A stretch of 64,000 nt of DNA from Chitinophaga ginsengisegetis (lineage in GTDB: Bacteria > Bacteroidota > Bacteroidia > Chitinophagales > Chitinophagaceae). A program made the position numbers and the translations under genes. Shown here piece by piece: positions 24,575-33,124 of the stretch. Within the stretch, counting starts at the first letter, position 1, and each line of letters starts with the position of its first letter. The notes beneath the pieces were generated by a model that was not told where the DNA came from, did not search any database, and saw only the letters and a list, made by a program, of their open reading frames with translations. The stretch is from positions 2,228,623 through 2,292,622 of the forward strand of contig NZ_FUZZ01000001.1 of NCBI RefSeq assembly GCF_900168065.1, given 5' to 3'.

Positions 24575-26455
24575 ATGAGCATCGAGCATACACATTCATC
24601 AGCATCGTTAAGTGAGGTACATCAGAGTGTAGAAACGAGTGGAAAATCCAGGTGGAAAAAAATCTTCGCCTTCTTTGGCCCCGCCTATCTCGTAAGCGTG
24701 GGTTATATGGACCCCGGCAACTGGGCCACCGACCTGGCCGGCGGCAGCCAGTACGGTTATAAACTATTATGGGTATTGCTCATGAGTAACCTCATGGCAT
24801 TGCTGCTGCAAAGCCTGAGCGCCCGGCTGGGCATTGTGCGCGGCCGCGACCTCGCACAGGCTAACCGGGAAACCTATCCGCCGGTAGTGAATTTCATCTT
24901 ATATGTATTGGCGGAAATCGCCATAGCAGCCACCGACCTGGCAGAAGTACTGGGAATGGCGATCGGTATCCAGCTGCTCACAGGGCTGCCGCTGGTATGG
25001 GGCGTAAGCCTGACCGTGCTGGACACCTTCCTGCTCCTGATCCTGCAACGCTACGGCATCCGTAAAATGGAAGGGTTTATTATCAGTCTTGTTGCCATTG
25101 TAGGCGCCTCCTTCCTGGTAGAACTGATCCTCGTGAAACCCCAGATGCACGAAGTAGTGCGGGGTTTTATTCCCACCATCCCGGACAACACCGCGTTGTA
25201 TATTGCCATTGGCATTATCGGCGCCACCGTGATGCCGCACAACCTGTACCTGCACTCAGCACTGGTACAAACGCGGAAAATAAAACGGGACGACGCCGGT
25301 ATCAAGCAGGCCATTAAAATGAACTTTATCGACAGCACCATTGCCCTGAACCTCGCGTTCCTGGTGAATGCTGCGATCTTAATACTTGCTGCTGCCGTAT
25401 TTTTCAAAAGCGGCCGAACAGATGTGGCCGAAATCCAGGATGCGCACCGGCTGCTGGATCAGCTGCTGGGAAGCAAACTGGCGCCTATCCTGTTTGCGGT
25501 GGCGTTGATTGCAGCGGGTCAGAGTTCTACGGTAACCGGCACCCTGGCCGGGCAAATTGTAATGGAAGGCTATCTCCGCCTGCGTATTAACCCGTGGCTG
25601 CGGCGGCTTATCACCCGGCTGCTGGCCATCATCCCCGCACTGCTGGTGATCCTTATTTTCGGCGATGAAGAAGTAGGTGCGCTGCTGGTGTTCAGCCAGG
25701 TATTGCTCAGCTTACAACTTGGCTTTGCCATCATCCCGCTCATCCATTTTGTAAGCGATAAAAAAACGATGGGTACCTTTGCCATCAAGCCCATTACTAA
25801 AATTTTCAGCTGGCTGGTCACCAGTTTATTGGTGTACCTTAATATGCGGATGGTATTATCAGAAGCCTTTGATTATATGTCTGGTACCGGGAATATTTTT
25901 GTAGACGGATTAATTATAGCCGGCTGCCTCGGCTTTGTGGTGCTGCTTTTCATCACCATCGTGTATCCGCTGCGCCGCCGCTACCGCGAAGATGCCGCCG
26001 CCGGGATCCATACCACACAGGTATCGCTGGGCGATATGGAGAAGCCTACCTATCAATGTATTGCGATGGCCCTGGATTTCTCGGAGCGCGACAAGGATAT
26101 TGTGACCAACGCCATTGCTCACGGGAACGAACACACGCAGTATATCCTTATTCACATTGTGGAAAGCGCTTCCGCCAAATACTTTGGTAAAGATTCGGAC
26201 GACCTGGAAACACGCCGCGACCAGGAACAGCTGGATACCTATATTGCCCTGCTGAAAAGCCGCAACATCAGCGCCAGAGGCGTGCTCGGCTTCCGCCGGC
26301 GCGCCCGTGAAATTGCCCGCATTGTACACGAAGAAAAAGCGGACTTCCTGGTACTGGGAGGCCACGGCCACAGGGGCTTTAAAGACTGGCTGTATGGCGA
26401 AACAGCTAACCAGGTGCGTCACCAGGTAAAGATCCCGGTGCTGGTAGTGCAATAA
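24575..26455 (+). CDS. mntH: Nramp-family Mn2+/divalent metal transporter fused to a universal stress protein domain
   Basis: 626 residues. Residues 30-480 are the Nramp transporter: the metal-site motif DPGN (46-49) in VGYMDPGNWATDLAGG, and MPH (220-222) in VMPHNLYLHSALV, within about 11 membrane segments. It imports Mn2+ (possibly Fe2+) driven by protons at the inner membrane. Residues from about 490 form a UspA-like cytoplasmic domain (YQCIAMALDFSERDKDIV ... LGGHGHRGFKDWLYGETANQVRHQ), whose GxGxxG-like loop resembles ATP-binding Usp proteins. Typical Nramp proteins end before this, so it is a two-domain fusion. It follows mntR by 16 bases. Confidence 0.93.
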   Translation: MSIEHTHSSASLSEVHQSVETSGKSRWKKIFAFFGPAYLVSVGYMDPGNWATDLAGGSQYGYKLLWVLLMSNLMALLLQSLSARLGIVRGRDLAQANRETYPPVVNFILYVLAEIAIAATDLAEVLGMAIGIQLLTGLPLVWGVSLTVLDTFLLLILQRYGIRKMEGFIISLVAIVGASFLVELILVKPQMHEVVRGFIPTIPDNTALYIAIGIIGATVMPHNLYLHSALVQTRKIKRDDAGIKQAIKMNFIDSTIALNLAFLVNAAILILAAAVFFKSGRTDVAEIQDAHRLLDQLLGSKLAPILFAVALIAAGQSSTVTGTLAGQIVMEGYLRLRINPWLRRLITRLLAIIPALLVILIFGDEEVGALLVFSQVLLSLQLGFAIIPLIHFVSDKKTMGTFAIKPITKIFSWLVTSLLVYLNMRMVLSEAFDYMSGTGNIFVDGLIIAGCLGFVVLLFITIVYPLRRRYREDAAAGIHTTQVSLGDMEKPTYQCIAMALDFSERDKDIVTNAIAHGNEHTQYILIHIVESASAKYFGKDSDDLETRRDQEQLDTYIALLKSRNISARGVLGFRRRAREIARIVHEEKADFLVLGGHGHRGFKDWLYGETANQVRHQVKIPVLVVQ

Positions 26456-26467
26456 AATTTTAAATGT

Positions 26468-26854
26468 ATGCTTCCGTTATTCAAACCCGGTGATACCAAA
26501 TATTTCAGCCGCATCGTGCGGCCGGAAGACTGTGCCTCATTTGACAGCGGGCATGTGCATCCCGTATACGCCACCTTTGCACTGGCGCGGGATGCAGAAT
26601 GGTGCTGCCGTTTGTTTGTACTTGATATGAAGGAAACATCGGAGGAAGGCATTGGCACCCGGCTAACCGTGGAGCATCTCTCCCCCGCTTTAACCGGCAG
26701 CCGGGTGGACTTTACAGCCGTGATCACACAAATACAACATCATGAAATCACCTGTAGTTACGAGGCCGTTTGCAATGGCCGTATCGTTGCTACAGGTATA
26801 CAGGTGCAGAAAATTCTTTCTAAAGAAAAATTGGAGAAGTTGTTTACGCAGTAA
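26468..26854 (+). CDS. FlK-like hotdog-fold thioesterase
   Basis: 128 residues. The fold and catalytic residues match the fluoroacetyl-CoA thioesterase-like family: Thr in YATFALARDAEW with the Glu eight positions later, and His in GTRLTVEHLSPALTGS. Such proteins hydrolyse acyl-CoA thioesters; the Bacteroidota members have no assigned substrate. It starts 12 bases after mntH, so it is probably part of the mntR-mntH operon, although a metabolic link is not obvious. Repeat copy B begins at its stop codon. Confidence 0.78.
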   Translation: MLPLFKPGDTKYFSRIVRPEDCASFDSGHVHPVYATFALARDAEWCCRLFVLDMKETSEEGIGTRLTVEHLSPALTGSRVDFTAVITQIQHHEITCSYEAVCNGRIVATGIQVQKILSKEKLEKLFTQ

Positions 26855-27080
26855 GATCGCCTTCGGCGATTGCGAGTTTTGTCTTTCCCAGGATTAAACT
26901 GATTATACTGATTTCGCTGATTTTATTTTTTAGGATTTTATAAAAGATTTTAAACGATCAGGGGAGATATAAGCGAAAGTATCCGCTTATATCTCCCCTG
27001 ATCATTTAAAATTCAAAAAGTCAAATCCCGGAATCAGTATAATCAGTTTAATCCCGGAAAAGACAAAATCCGCTTCGATC
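26855..27080. repeat. Long inverted repeat, copy B
   Basis: Fills the gap between the convergent thioesterase and LytTR genes. It starts with GATCGCC-TTC-GGCGAT directly after the stop codon. Outer arms: 26891-26913 and 27032-27054 are perfect complements over 23 bases, with imperfect matches outside. Inner hairpin: 26956-26975 and 26984-27003, perfect over 20 bp with an eight-base loop, built on GGGGAGATATAAGCG. The right-end small hairpin is degraded. Compared with copy A, the variable triplets of the GATTnnnCT units differ but remain complementary. Confidence 0.93.
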
Positions 27081-27082
27081 CG

Positions 27083-27823
27083 CTATAACCCAAGCGCCGC
27101 CTTCAGGCGCGGGTAACCGGTTTTGCTCACCAGCACCCTGGCGCCGCTGCGCAGTATAGCCAGGTGGTTTTCTTTTTCGTAGGGGTCTATACGTGTTACC
27201 TGGTTTACGTTGAGTATATAAGAGCGATGCACCCGCGTAAACTGTTGCGGGTCCAGCATTTTTTCGAAGAACGACATTGTTTTATTTTTCAGGAAGCTAC
27301 CTTCCTGGGTTACTATTTTCACGTAGTCGTCTGCTGCTTCCAGGTAATGGATATCCTGTACCGGGATGATTTTGATTTTACCATTGATCTTTATTACCAC
27401 GCGGTTGCTTTGCAAAGGTGTGGCAGCAGCAGTTTCCAGCAACGCTTCCGTATTGGTGGCTGCAGGTGTTTGAAAATGATCCAGCCATTTTTGTACGGCC
27501 TTATCAAAGCGATCGCTGGAAAAAGGTTTCAGCAGGTAATCGACCGCATGCACTTCAAAGGCCCTGATAGCATGCTCTTCAAAGGCTGTGGTAAAGATCA
27601 CGGCAGGCATATTTTCCACGAGTTCCAGCATTTCAAAACCGGTGATCTTTGGCATTTGTATATCCAGGAAAATGATATCCGGCTGATGCTGTTGTATGGC
27701 CTTTAATCCTTCAAATCCATCATTGCATTCCTGTACCACTTCTATTTGCGGGAAGCTTAACAGGTATTCCTTCACCACTTCACGGGCCAATGGTTCATCA
27801 TCAATTAATACTGCTTTTATCAT
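27083..27823 (-). CDS. LytTR-type response regulator
   Basis: 246 residues from ATG 27823 (MIKAVLIDDEPLAREVV); longer upstream starts would add non-homologous sequence that overlaps the kinase. Residues 1-120 are a receiver domain: DDE acidic pocket, phosphoacceptor Asp in IIFLDIQMP, and the conserved Lys in YLLKPF. Residues 145-246 are a LytTR DNA-binding domain (IHYLEAADDYVKIVTQEGSFL, RVHRSYILNVNQV). It overlaps the kinase gene by 23 bases, forming a two-component pair. Confidence 0.93.
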   Translation of the reverse strand: MIKAVLIDDEPLAREVVKEYLLSFPQIEVVQECNDGFEGLKAIQQHQPDIIFLDIQMPKITGFEMLELVENMPAVIFTTAFEEHAIRAFEVHAVDYLLKPFSSDRFDKAVQKWLDHFQTPAATNTEALLETAAATPLQSNRVVIKINGKIKIIPVQDIHYLEAADDYVKIVTQEGSFLKNKTMSFFEKMLDPQQFTRVHRSYILNVNQVTRIDPYEKENHLAILRSGARVLVSKTGYPRLKAALGL

Positions 27824-28865
27824 GCGATTGTGGTACTTTAATAATGGTAGTAAATATATTATCAATGGCCGTGGTTTCCAGCAGGTCCTGCCGTGCAAAC
27901 AGCAGGTACAGCCTGCGTTGTATGGAAGTTAAGCCGAAACCGGTTCCTTTATTGGGTTGCTGCAGTTCGTTGTCGAACGGATTTTGTATGGCGATATACA
28001 ACATGTTATCCTGCAGCCATGATTTTATGCTGATGGTGATATCACCGGTGGTATCGTATAGTCCGAACTTGATCGCATTTTCTACTACCGGCTGCAGCAG
28101 CATCGGCGGCATCATCATTTTATCTGCTTCCTCATAAGGCACAACGTTGGTGGTTAAACGATGCCCGAAACGTACTTTCTCTATATCCAGGTAAAGCTGC
28201 AGGTAGTTCAGTTCTTCCGCGAGTGTGATCCACTGGTCATCTTCACGTTTCAATGATCCTCTTAAAAAGTCGGAGAGCTTCAGTACCATTTCGCGGGCTT
28301 CTTTTGGCCGTAGCATGATGAGCGCATTGATGGAGTTGAGGCTGTTAAACAGGAAATGCGGCTGCAGTTGCTGCCGCAGTTTAAAGAGTTCTGCTTCTCT
28401 TACAATCCTCTCAGTAGCTTCTTTGCGTTGGCGGTATTCCTGTTGTTCTTCCTCATCGTACCACATCTGGCTCCTGAATCCGATCCCTGCAATCAGCATG
28501 CATCCAACAATAGCATGAACGGGGATGGCATTGTTCAGCCAGTTGAGATACGGTACATCTTCCGGGAAGGCGGATACCAGTATCCAGCGGCTCAGGCACA
28601 CCCACAATACAGACAATGCAAAACTCAGAACAGCTACATAGCCAAACTTCATGGTGCCATCTGCCGGGCGGTAATAAGCCACGTTATGGCTTATTACAAT
28701 ACCGGCGGCTCCCAGTAGTATAACGTGCACTGCACTGTCTGTGACCGATTGCCAGAGGGGAAGGTCGAACCAGTACCACAGCAACCCGCCATACAGGAAC
28801 ATCCAGATGGCGAAGGAGGCGAGAAAAGCCCACCAGGCATTACCTTTAATCAGTTGCTTTACCAA
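27801..28865 (-). CDS. LytS/YpdA-type sensor histidine kinase
   Basis: 354 residues. About four N-terminal membrane segments, then the His_kinase (LytS) domain with the phosphoacceptor motif QLQPHFLFNSLNSINALI, and an ATPase domain ending in GTGFGLTSIQRRL. The only plausible start is a TTG at 28865, 17 bases after the DUF4288 stop; the next ATG lies inside the first membrane segment. It signals to the overlapping LytTR regulator. No ligand domain is visible outside the membrane part. Confidence 0.9.
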   Translation of the reverse strand: MVKQLIKGNAWWAFLASFAIWMFLYGGLLWYWFDLPLWQSVTDSAVHVILLGAAGIVISHNVAYYRPADGTMKFGYVAVLSFALSVLWVCLSRWILVSAFPEDVPYLNWLNNAIPVHAIVGCMLIAGIGFRSQMWYDEEEQQEYRQRKEATERIVREAELFKLRQQLQPHFLFNSLNSINALIMLRPKEAREMVLKLSDFLRGSLKREDDQWITLAEELNYLQLYLDIEKVRFGHRLTTNVVPYEEADKMMMPPMLLQPVVENAIKFGLYDTTGDITISIKSWLQDNMLYIAIQNPFDNELQQPNKGTGFGLTSIQRRLYLLFARQDLLETTAIDNIFTTIIKVPQSHDKSSIN

Positions 28866-28882
28866 AGAAGGTGATTTATCAG

Positions 28883-29236
28883 TTATACGTTAAGTTCAAA
28901 GTACTGTTGTCCCTGTAACTGTGCAGATTTCATCTGCAACCAGGCGATGTAGGAATTGGGGTCACCCGGCTCTTCGATGCGGGAGTACAATTCCATACCG
29001 TCTGTCAGCTGATCCAGGGTATATACTTCCGGTACGTTGATGAACTTCCATTGTACCAGTTCCTGTTGTTGATTTTTAAAAGCATATTGTTCCTGCATAC
29101 CAATTTCGCGGGCCTTATCGCAGGCGTCTTTCTTGGTAACAGCGCTGATTAATCTTAATTGTTCATCAAATTGCGGGGTGTGATTGCCTTCACCGCAGAT
29201 GATCTGATATACAACTTTCGCAACAAACCAATGCAT
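28883..29236 (-). CDS. DUF4288-type hypothetical protein
   Basis: 117 residues, soluble, no signal peptide. The opening MHWFVAKVVYQIICGEGNHTPQFDEQLRLISA and the AREIG and WKFINVPEVYTLDQLTDGMELYSRIEEP segments match the small DUF4288 family. No catalytic motif is known. It lies between the LiaF-like gene and the LytS kinase on the same strand, so it may belong to the envelope-sensing cluster. Confidence 0.72.
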   Translation of the reverse strand: MHWFVAKVVYQIICGEGNHTPQFDEQLRLISAVTKKDACDKAREIGMQEQYAFKNQQQELVQWKFINVPEVYTLDQLTDGMELYSRIEEPGDPNSYIAWLQMKSAQLQGQQYFELNV

Positions 29237-29297
29237 AAAATTAAAATTTAAAAGTTCGAGAAGATAGAATACAGGTTGAGATATGGATGTTTAATGA

Positions 29298-30032
29298 TCA
29301 GTAACTTTTTATTTCCACGCCACCGAATACGCAGGCTCCTTTAAGGATCAGCAGTTTATCAATGGGTCCGGCAGGTATCACACTGTTACTACGTTTATCT
29401 TCCACACCACCGAGGATGGCGTCGATATCCACCTGCACTTTCCAGTTGGCCGGTACAATGATTTCGCAACCACCGAAAACGGCTGAAACGTCCATAGTAG
29501 CGGTGCCGTTGATATCGGCATTCATGAAGTTAATGACGGCACCTCCAAAGACAGCGCTTACGTCGCCTCCCTTAAAGTTTTTAGACATCACTACTTTATT
29601 CACGCTGCCAAAAATAGCGTTGGCGCTCAGCGTATCTTCCCCGGTGGCAAATTCCTCACTGGAGCCGAAGCTGTGTTTTTTGGACGGCCATTCCGGATGG
29701 TGATAACTCTTTTTAAAGATCAGCACAATACCCACCAGGATCAATGCTACCGGCCATATAAACTGGGCGGTGTTATATGGCAGATGAAGTATTTCGCTTG
29801 CCAGGAAAATTCCGCCTACCAGGATCATCACCACCCATCCCCCGAATCTGAAGTTATGCTTTGCCCCTATAACAATACCAACCGCTATCAGGATCATTTG
29901 CCAGGAGAACAGCCAATGGGGCAGGTCGAGATCCAGGCGTTGTAATAACAGGCAGGCACCAACGATGATGAAAACCGCACCGCCTATAAAGCGGCCTTTT
30001 CTTCTTGATGCGTCGATATCTTCGTTTTTCAT
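29298..30032 (-). CDS. LiaF-like membrane protein
   Basis: 244 residues. N-terminal membrane part of about four segments (GGAVFIIVGACLLLQRLDLDLPHWLF, VMILVGGIFLASEILHL). The C-terminal half is a repetitive beta structure in which the motif (A/C)-(V/I)-F-G-(G/S) or ILGG recurs five times (AIFGS, AVFGG, AVFGG, AILGG, CVFGG). This is the arrangement of LiaF/cell-wall stress response proteins with a DUF5668 membrane domain. In Firmicutes LiaF restrains a histidine kinase of the LiaS type. The LytS/LytTR genes downstream on the same strand invite a similar role; that is inference. Confidence 0.8.
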   Translation of the reverse strand: MKNEDIDASRRKGRFIGGAVFIIVGACLLLQRLDLDLPHWLFSWQMILIAVGIVIGAKHNFRFGGWVVMILVGGIFLASEILHLPYNTAQFIWPVALILVGIVLIFKKSYHHPEWPSKKHSFGSSEEFATGEDTLSANAIFGSVNKVVMSKNFKGGDVSAVFGGAVINFMNADINGTATMDVSAVFGGCEIIVPANWKVQVDIDAILGGVEDKRSNSVIPAGPIDKLLILKGACVFGGVEIKSY

Positions 30033-30052
30033 TTGTTTTACTATTTATGATA

Positions 30053-30060
30053 CAAATGTA
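30053..30060 (-). promoter_or_regulatory. -7-like element of the LiaF-like/LytS/LytTR cluster
   Basis: TACATTTG on the minus strand, 21 bases upstream of the LiaF-like ATG. Full match to TAnnTTTG, but no -33 element at the usual distance. Confidence 0.42.
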
Positions 30061-30149
30061 GAACGGCACGCTGTTATTGGAAACAGGGTTTAGGCTAATA
30101 AAGTACCCTCACCGGTAAAAAGCAGGAAATCGCCGGTGAAAACGGCGGG

Positions 30150-30818
30150 TTATATTTCTACCGTTACCAGGGCATCGTTTCCGGCCAGTTTTACGAGGAT
30201 GGCTTTCAGCTGCTGTACCATAGGATCGGGGCCACAGATATAGAAATGCTGGTTGAAATCCCTGATCTTCCCTTTCAGGTAGTTTTCATCGATGGTATGG
30301 TGGTCGTAGCCGGGAACTTCCTGTGCGGTGAGCGTGTTAATGAAACGGTTGCCCAGCATTTCTTCAAATTCATCTTTTAAAATAATATCTCCCAGGGTTT
30401 TATTGGAGCAGATCAGTTGGTTATTGCCCAGCTGGCCTTTGTGCTGCAGGTCGCGCAGGATGGCAATGAAAGGGGTAACGCCTGCGCCGCCGGCGATGAA
30501 GGTGCCTTCCCCGTTGTAATGAATGGTACCCCATACATCGTGGAGGATCAGTTCATCTCCGGCTTTCAGTTGGCCGAGTTCATGGGTAACGCTGCTATGG
30601 TCGTCGTAGATCTTGATAGTAAATTCCAGGTGATCCCATTCGGTAAGGCTCGTAAAGGTAAAGGGGCGTCTTTCTTCTTCCCATCCGGGTTTATTAACCG
30701 CTACTTCTGTAGCCTGGCCGGGTACAAAGGTATATCCGGCGGGCTTTTCCACGGTGAATTGGCGGACGTTATGTGTTACGGGGGTAACAGCCAGGATTTT
30801 TACGATATGGCTTTCCAT
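30150..30818 (-). CDS. Ferredoxin-NADP reductase-like FAD oxidoreductase
   Basis: 222 residues. FAD-binding beta-barrel first (FVPGQATEVAVNKPGWEEERRPFTFTS; RPFT is the flavin-contact motif), then an NAD(P)H domain with GGAGVTPFIAILRD and the C-terminal YICGPDPMVQQLK. No 2Fe-2S domain follows. It would shuttle electrons between NAD(P)H and a carrier such as flavodoxin or ferredoxin; the partner is not visible here. Cytoplasmic. The SGNH hydrolase gene lies 43 bases upstream on the same strand. Confidence 0.85.
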   Translation of the reverse strand: MESHIVKILAVTPVTHNVRQFTVEKPAGYTFVPGQATEVAVNKPGWEEERRPFTFTSLTEWDHLEFTIKIYDDHSSVTHELGQLKAGDELILHDVWGTIHYNGEGTFIAGGAGVTPFIAILRDLQHKGQLGNNQLICSNKTLGDIILKDEFEEMLGNRFINTLTAQEVPGYDHHTIDENYLKGKIRDFNQHFYICGPDPMVQQLKAILVKLAGNDALVTVEI

Positions 30819-30861
30819 TGGTTCAGGTTTTCTTTAATATGAATGTAGGATATTTTCTTTC

Positions 30862-31536
30862 TCAGTGCAATGCCTGTTGCAACAAAGGCAGCAGGGCTTT
30901 GGCCCAGCGGCTGTAATCCTTTCCGGAGGGGTGCAATCCGTCTCCCGCCACCAGTTCGGGATCGTGAGCGGCTTCACGGGTAAAGTGCGTGATATCCAGG
31001 TAAGGCACCAGCCATTCTTCAGCAATGGCTTTATTGGCCGCATTATACGCATCTATTTCCCGGCGGATCTGTTCCCGGTCGCGATCCGCCGCAAATGGCG
31101 TTACGCCCCAGTCGGGAATAGACAGCACCACCACATGGGAAGGATTGTTGCCGGCAAAAACAATTGCCTTTTGCAGCAGGGCGGTAAATTCAGTTTCATA
31201 TTCCTCCACGGAGCGGCCGCGGTATTGGTTGTTTACGCCTATCAACAGTGTTACTATATCGTAAGTTTTACTTATATGAGTAGCGGCAATACCCGCTTCC
31301 AGTTCGTCGGTGGTCCACCCGGTAGTGGCAATGATCTCCGGATCTGTTACTTCAAAGCCTTGTTCCCGGAGCAAAGCGGCTGCCTGTACAGGAAAACGTT
31401 CGGAGGCGGAAACTTGTTCACCTATCGTATAACTATCGCCAAGAGCGAGGTATGTAACAGGAATCATGGTGGTATCTGAGATTTGGTTGCTGCAAAAAAA
31501 TGAGCAGCAAAATAACATTAATCCTAACATAAGCAA
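30862..31536 (-). CDS. SGNH/GDSL-family hydrolase
   Basis: 224 residues. Block I GDSYTIGE with the nucleophile Ser, the oxyanion Asn in LLIGVNNQYRG, and the C-terminal D-G-L-H-P catalytic pair (AGDGLHPSGKDY). This is the TesA/esterase-like GDSL family; substrates range from acyl esters to acetylated carbohydrates. The first 20 residues are hydrophobic and cysteine-rich (LMLFCCSFFCSNQ), suggesting a lipoprotein signal. An internal ATG at 31467 would give a cytoplasmic version, so localisation is uncertain. Confidence 0.82.
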   Translation of the reverse strand: MLMLGLMLFCCSFFCSNQISDTTMIPVTYLALGDSYTIGEQVSASERFPVQAAALLREQGFEVTDPEIIATTGWTTDELEAGIAATHISKTYDIVTLLIGVNNQYRGRSVEEYETEFTALLQKAIVFAGNNPSHVVVLSIPDWGVTPFAADRDREQIRREIDAYNAANKAIAEEWLVPYLDITHFTREAAHDPELVAGDGLHPSGKDYSRWAKALLPLLQQALH

Positions 31537-31607
31537 AAAGTTATATGCAGGTGTTAAATTTGCTGAAATAAAGGGTAAATCTTACCCCTGCGTAAACGGA
31601 AAACCCT

Positions 31608-31615
31608 TACCTTTG
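31608..31615 (+). promoter_or_regulatory. -7 element upstream of the first isocitrate dehydrogenase gene
   Basis: TACCTTTG, 43 bases before the ATG at 31659. Full match to TAnnTTTG; the -33 region has no clear TTTG. Confidence 0.5.
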
Positions 31616-31658
31616 CACGCGATTACAACAATTACGTAACGCATAAAGAAACCGTTTT

Positions 31659-32930
31659 ATGCCGGCAGAAAAAATATCGATGAACAATGGCCTGTTACAG
31701 GTCCCTGCACAACCCATCATCCCATTTATAGAAGGCGACGGAATAGGTCCGGACATCTGGAGAGCCAGTGTACGTGTATTCGACGCAGCTGTAGAGAAAG
31801 CTTATGGCGGTGATAGGAAAATTGAATGGAAAGAAGTACTGGCGGGTGAGAAAGCCTTCCAGCAAACAGGTGAATGGCTGCCCAAGGCTACACTGGATGC
31901 ACTGAAAGAATACCTGGTGTCTATCAAAGGTCCCCTGTCTACTCCCGTTGGCGGTGGTATCCGCTCCCTGAACGTTGCTATGCGCCAGGAGCTGGATCTC
32001 TACGCCTGTGTAAGGCCCGTACGCTGGTTCAATAAAGTACCTTCCCCGGTGAAACACCCGGAGAAAGTGGACATGGTGATTTTCCGTGAAAATACGGAAG
32101 ACATCTATGCCGGCATTGAATATATGACGGGTACGCCTGAAGCAAAGAAACTGCTCGATTTCCTGCAAAATGAAATGGGTGTTAAAAAGATCAGGTTCCC
32201 GGAAACATCTTCCCTGGGTATTAAACCGGTATCTATTGAAGGTACAGAGCGACTGGTACGCGCTGCTATCAGCTATGCGCTGGAGCACAAACGTCCGTCA
32301 CTCACCCTCGTGCACAAAGGCAACATCATGAAATTCACCGAAGGTGGTTTCAAAAACTGGGGCTATGCACTGGCAGAAAGAGAATTCGGTGATAAAGTAT
32401 ACACCTGGGAACATTGGGAAAAAACCAAGAAAGATCTCGGTGAAGAAGAAGCCAACAAAGAACTGAAAGTAGCCCTGGCAAAAGGCAAGCTGCTGATTAA
32501 GGATGTAATTGCGGATAACTTCCTGCAACAGATCCTGCTGGCGCCACAGGACTATTCTGTAGTAGCTACGCTGAACCTGAACGGCGATTATATTTCCGAT
32601 GCACTGGCTGCTGCAGTAGGCGGTATTGGTATTGCCCCCGGCGCCAACATCAACTATCTGACCGGCTACGCTGTGTTTGAAGCCACACACGGCACTGCAC
32701 CCCGCTTTGCCAACACCAACACCATGAACCCTTCCTCAGTGATCCTGAGCGGCGTAATGATGCTGGAATACATGGGCTGGAAAGAAGCAGCTGAAATCAT
32801 TGTTCATGGCCTCAGCACCGCTATCATGCGCAAACGCGTTACCATCGACTTCTACAACCTGATGGATGATGCCACCCTGGTGAAGACCAGCGAATTTGCG
32901 GATGAAGTGATCAAGCAGATGCAACACTAA
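31659..32930 (+). CDS. icd: Isocitrate dehydrogenase, bacterial (E. coli Icd) type
   Basis: 423 residues (an internal ATG at 31680 is an alternative start). It oxidises isocitrate to 2-oxoglutarate in the TCA cycle. Strong family motifs: [14 protein letters not shown], the phosphorylation-site region [29 protein letters not shown] and [13 protein letters not shown]. By eye alignment to E. coli Icd, the cofactor-pocket residues differ: Lys344-Tyr345 become Arg349-Phe350, Val351 becomes Met356, Tyr391 becomes Ile396 and Arg395 becomes Asn400. The Asp typical of NAD-dependent enzymes is absent. Cofactor preference is therefore uncertain. The next gene is a second, unrelated IDH type. Confidence 0.93.
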   Translation: MPAEKISMNNGLLQVPAQPIIPFIEGDGIGPDIWRASVRVFDAAVEKAYGGDRKIEWKEVLAGEKAFQQTGEWLPKATLDALKEYLVSIKGPLSTPVGGGIRSLNVAMRQELDLYACVRPVRWFNKVPSPVKHPEKVDMVIFRENTEDIYAGIEYMTGTPEAKKLLDFLQNEMGVKKIRFPETSSLGIKPVSIEGTERLVRAAISYALEHKRPSLTLVHKGNIMKFTEGGFKNWGYALAEREFGDKVYTWEHWEKTKKDLGEEEANKELKVALAKGKLLIKDVIADNFLQQILLAPQDYSVVATLNLNGDYISDALAAAVGGIGIAPGANINYLTGYAVFEATHGTAPRFANTNTMNPSSVILSGVMMLEYMGWKEAAEIIVHGLSTAIMRKRVTIDFYNLMDDATLVKTSEFADEVIKQMQH

Positions 32931-32950
32931 GCATTCTATCTTTTTAATAT

Positions 32951-32998
32951 AAAGGGAGATGGAAACGGATAAACCCGTTTTCATCTCCCTTTTTTTAA
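32951..32998 (+). terminator. Intrinsic terminator of icd
   Basis: An 18-bp stem: positions 32951-32968 (AAAGGGAGATGGAAACGG) pair with 32975-32992 with one G-T pair, followed by a T run. It separates the two IDH genes, so they are separate transcription units. Confidence 0.93.
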
Positions 32999-33019
32999 CC
33001 AAGATAAAATCCGGTTAAT

Positions 33020-33050
33020 TTTGTTTTTTTCACAGCTATTCGTATTTTTC
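33020..33050 (+). promoter_or_regulatory. Candidate promoter of the second IDH gene
   Basis: TTTG (33020-33023), 19 bases, TATTTTTC (33043-33050). The -7 element deviates at the last base. Spacing is ideal. Confidence 0.42.
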
Positions 33051-33124
33051 GTGATTATCCCGATTGGGACTCGCTTGAATAATTGTTGTGAAAAGCTTTT
33101 TAATCTAATTTTAAAAAACCCGAA

